Below, one piece after another: positions 61,342 through 64,000 of a DNA stretch of 64,000 nucleotides. This DNA is from Desulfuromonas sp. (GTDB taxonomy: Bacteria > Desulfobacterota > Desulfuromonadia > Desulfuromonadales > Desulfuromonadaceae). The stretch covers positions 56,711 through 120,710 of the forward strand of contig PKUE01000161.1 in NCBI GenBank assembly GCA_002869685.1, given 5' to 3'. The position numbers and the translations under genes were made by a program. Position 1 is the first letter of the stretch. Every line of letters starts with the position of its first letter. The notes under the pieces were generated by a model. The model made no database searches. It was not told the origin of the DNA and saw only the letters and a list, made by a program, of their open reading frames with translations.

Positions 61342-63294
61342 ATGAAACGAACACAGATTGCCAGTTACGGGTACTTTCGCCTGGCGGTTGCTTCGGTGGA
61401 GCACCGTATTGCCGACCTGGAATTCAATGCCGAGCAGATCGTTTCGGCAGCGTTGCGGGCTAAAAAACAGGGCTGCCATTGCGTGGTGTTTCCCGAGCTG
61501 GGATTGACCGGTTACGGTTGCGGCGACCTGTTCTTTCAGTCGGTTCTGTTGGAGCGTAGCCGTCAGGTTCTCGGCGATCTCAAGCAGTTGACCCGTCATG
61601 AACAGATGATCCTTATTGTCGGCGCGCCGATTGCCCAGGGTGGCCGGCTGTTCAACTGTGCCGTGGTGATCAGTGGCGGCGAAATTCTCGGAGTGATTCC
61701 GAAAACCTATTTACCCAATACCCAGGAATTTTATGAAGAGCGCTGGTTCTCATCGGCTCAGGACCGAACCTCTGATCAACTGTCGCTGTGTGGCGACTTG
61801 GTTCCCTTTGGCGATGACCTGCTGTTCCGCCAACGTGATTTGCCCGGCTGTGTGATCGGTGTAGAGATCTGTGAAGATGGTTGGGTGGCGAATCCGCCCA
61901 GTGGTCAGATGGCCGTGGCCGGGGCAACGGTCCTGGTCAACCTTTCGGCCAGCCCGGAGATTCTCGGCAAGCAGGAGTACCGCCGTCAGTTGGTTCAATC
62001 CCAGTCCGCCCGCTGCTTGGCGGCCTATGCCTACGCCTCTGCCGGTCCTGGCGAATCCAGTACCGATCTGGTCTTCTCCGGGCACTCGCTGATTGCCGAA
62101 AACGGTCAGATCCTTGCTGAGACCGAGCGTTTCAGCTTCTCGACACAGTTGGCCTTCGGCGATGTGGATATCGACCGACTCTACAACGAGCGCCATAAGA
62201 ACAACAGTTTTGCGGCCAGCTGTGCCAATCAATCCTATCGCGTTATCGAATTCAGCTGTGCAGAACAGGCTCATACGCCGCTGCGGCGCTCGGTGAATAA
62301 ACATCCGTTTGTTCCTGCGGATCAGGCGCAACGGGCGCAACATTGCGAAGAAATTTTCATGCTGCAGACCACCGCCCTGGCTAAACGACTCAACCATATC
62401 GGTGCTCGGCGGGTCGTGATAGGGATCTCCGGTGGTCTTGATTCAACCTTAGCCTTGCTGGTCACCGTCAAGGCGTTTGACCGTCTTGGTCTGGAGCGCA
62501 GTGGCATCGTCGCGGTGACCATGCCCGGTTTCGGGACGACCTCCCGGACGCGGGGTAATGCTGAGGCGTTGATTGAGCTGCTCGGTGCTGAATGTCGGGT
62601 GATCTCCATTGATGCTGCCGTCCGTCAGCATTTTGCCGATATCGGTCACGATGAATCCGTGCATGATATCACTTACGAAAATGCCCAGGCACGTGAGCGT
62701 ACCCAGTTGCTGATGGATATCGCCAACCAGCAGGGTGGAATTGTGATCGGTACGGGGGATCTGTCGGAACTGGCTCTGGGCTGGTGCACCTACAATGCGG
62801 ATCATATGTCCATGTACGGTGTTAACTGCGGTGTTCCCAAAACACTGGTGCGTTATCTGGTGTCATGGTGTGCTCAGAGCAGCTTCTGTGGTGAAACCAG
62901 TCGTGTTCTGGAAGATATCTGCGCCACGCCGGTATCACCGGAACTGTTGCCGCCCGATGAAGCGGGAGAGATCAGTCAGGTGACCGAAGACCATGTTGGT
63001 CCCTACGAGTTGCATGATTTCTATCTGTTTCAGGTGGTGCGTCACCAATTCGCGCCGCGAAAAGTGTTTTTCCTCGCCCGGCAGGCCTTTGCCGACAGTT
63101 ACGACGATGCCACGCTGTTGCGCTGGCTGACGGTGTTCTACCGGCGCTTCTTCTCGCAGCAGTTTAAACGCTCCTGTTTGCCCGATGGTCCCAAGGTGGG
63201 GAGTGTCGCGCTGTCACCGCGCGGCGACTGGCGGATGCCCAGCGACGCCTGTGTTCAGCTGTGGCTGGACGAGTTGGAGGGGTTGCATGTCTGA
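61342..63294 (+). CDS. nadE: glutamine-dependent NAD+ synthetase
   Basis: N-terminal nitrilase domain ([26 protein letters not shown]), C-terminal [15 protein letters not shown] and [26 protein letters not shown]. Confidence 0.96.
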   Translation: MKRTQIASYGYFRLAVASVEHRIADLEFNAEQIVSAALRAKKQGCHCVVFPELGLTGYGCGDLFFQSVLLERSRQVLGDLKQLTRHEQMILIVGAPIAQGGRLFNCAVVISGGEILGVIPKTYLPNTQEFYEERWFSSAQDRTSDQLSLCGDLVPFGDDLLFRQRDLPGCVIGVEICEDGWVANPPSGQMAVAGATVLVNLSASPEILGKQEYRRQLVQSQSARCLAAYAYASAGPGESSTDLVFSGHSLIAENGQILAETERFSFSTQLAFGDVDIDRLYNERHKNNSFAASCANQSYRVIEFSCAEQAHTPLRRSVNKHPFVPADQAQRAQHCEEIFMLQTTALAKRLNHIGARRVVIGISGGLDSTLALLVTVKAFDRLGLERSGIVAVTMPGFGTTSRTRGNAEALIELLGAECRVISIDAAVRQHFADIGHDESVHDITYENAQARERTQLLMDIANQQGGIVIGTGDLSELALGWCTYNADHMSMYGVNCGVPKTLVRYLVSWCAQSSFCGETSRVLEDICATPVSPELLPPDEAGEISQVTEDHVGPYELHDFYLFQVVRHQFAPRKVFFLARQAFADSYDDATLLRWLTVFYRRFFSQQFKRSCLPDGPKVGSVALSPRGDWRMPSDACVQLWLDELEGLHV

Positions 63295-64000
63295 ACCGAC
63301 AGGGTGGGGTGCTCTTTATGTGGTTGCCACCCCCATCGGCAATCTGGAAGATATGACCTTTCGAGCGATCCGGGTGCTTAAAGAGGTGGCGCTGATTGCG
63401 GCGGAAGATACCCGGCACAGTCGCCGCTTGTGTCGCCACTTTGGGATCGAGACGCCGTTGACCTCCTGTTTTGAACACAACGAGGCCCGCAAAGGGGACT
63501 ATCTTCTCGATTTGCTGCTGCAGGGCAAAGATATTGCGTTGATCAGCGATGCCGGTACTCCGGCCATTTCCGACCCCGGCAGTCTGCTGGTGCAGCGCTG
63601 CTGTGCAGCCGGAGTGACCGTGCACCCCATCCCCGGAGCAAGTGCCTGTGTTGCGGCACTGTCCATGGCGGGTCTGCCCACCGACCGTTTCTGTTTTGAA
63701 GGTTTTTTGCCCGCCAAGCATCAGGCGCGCTGCCAGATGTTGGAGCGATTTGTCGGTGAACCGCGTACGACGGTTTTTTATGAAGCCCCCCATCGCCTGC
63801 TGGCCTGTCTGCAGGATATGGCAACCGTGTTTGGTGATGCCCGGCAGATTGTCGTGGTGCGCGAATTGACCAAAATTCACGAGGAGCGCTTTGCCGGAAC
63901 CGCCGCCCAGGCTCTGGACCACTTCAGCGCCGACCGAGTGCGGGGTGAGATCGTCGTGCTGGTGGCCGGTGCAGAGGAAGAAGCGCCGCAGGAGACGGTT
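63287..64000 (+). CDS. rsmI: 16S rRNA (cytidine 2'-O) methyltransferase RsmI, partial (runs off the window end)
   Basis: Own translation from ATG 63287: [57 protein letters not shown] follows. Confidence 0.95.
   Translation, partial: MSEPTGWGALYVVATPIGNLEDMTFRAIRVLKEVALIAAEDTRHSRRLCRHFGIETPLTSCFEHNEARKGDYLLDLLLQGKDIALISDAGTPAISDPGSLLVQRCCAAGVTVHPIPGASACVAALSMAGLPTDRFCFEGFLPAKHQARCQMLERFVGEPRTTVFYEAPHRLLACLQDMATVFGDARQIVVVRELTKIHEERFAGTAAQALDHFSADRVRGEIVVLVAGAEEEAPQETV

Noticed and set aside
1-64000. Defence island, prophage, integron or CRISPR-Cas system
   Set aside because: No integrase, transposase, Cas, toxin-antitoxin, restriction or phage structural genes recognised in any translation; the dgt-like and DAC-like genes alone are not evidence of a defence locus.

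Overview
This window looks like one contiguous core-chromosome segment of a Desulfuromonadales-like (Geobacter/Desulfuromonas-type) bacterium. The taxonomic guess is inference from gene content: multiheme cytochrome, system II cytochrome c biogenesis, many GGDEF/EAL and HD-GYP proteins, PPK2. I found no phage, IS element, CRISPR array, tRNA or rRNA. Most of it is housekeeping: glycogen metabolism (glgA, glgP, phosphomannomutase), fumC, thiamine biosynthesis under a TPP riboswitch, alr, purH-purD-purE, resB-ccsB, and ffh-rpsP-rimM-trmD-rplS-rnhB-yraN-nadE-rsmI. The observations most worth a second look are: (1) a protein at 19076-20359 whose C-terminus resembles a diadenylate cyclase (DAC/DisA_N) domain with an altered RHR motif, encoded downstream of a dGTPase; (2) a chemoreceptor with three R[RK]xEKD-type modules and a Cys-rich insert; (3) a periplasmic binding protein overlapping a GGDEF-EAL gene by 4 bp; (4) an octaheme HAO-like cytochrome divergent from an orphan sensor kinase; (5) a TPP-riboswitch terminator whose U-tract abuts a thiED start codon; (6) a perfect 21-bp inverted repeat at 35938-35981; (7) a 1400-aa uncharacterised envelope protein. 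All calls were made by eye from the sequence and the ORF translations; no database search was run.
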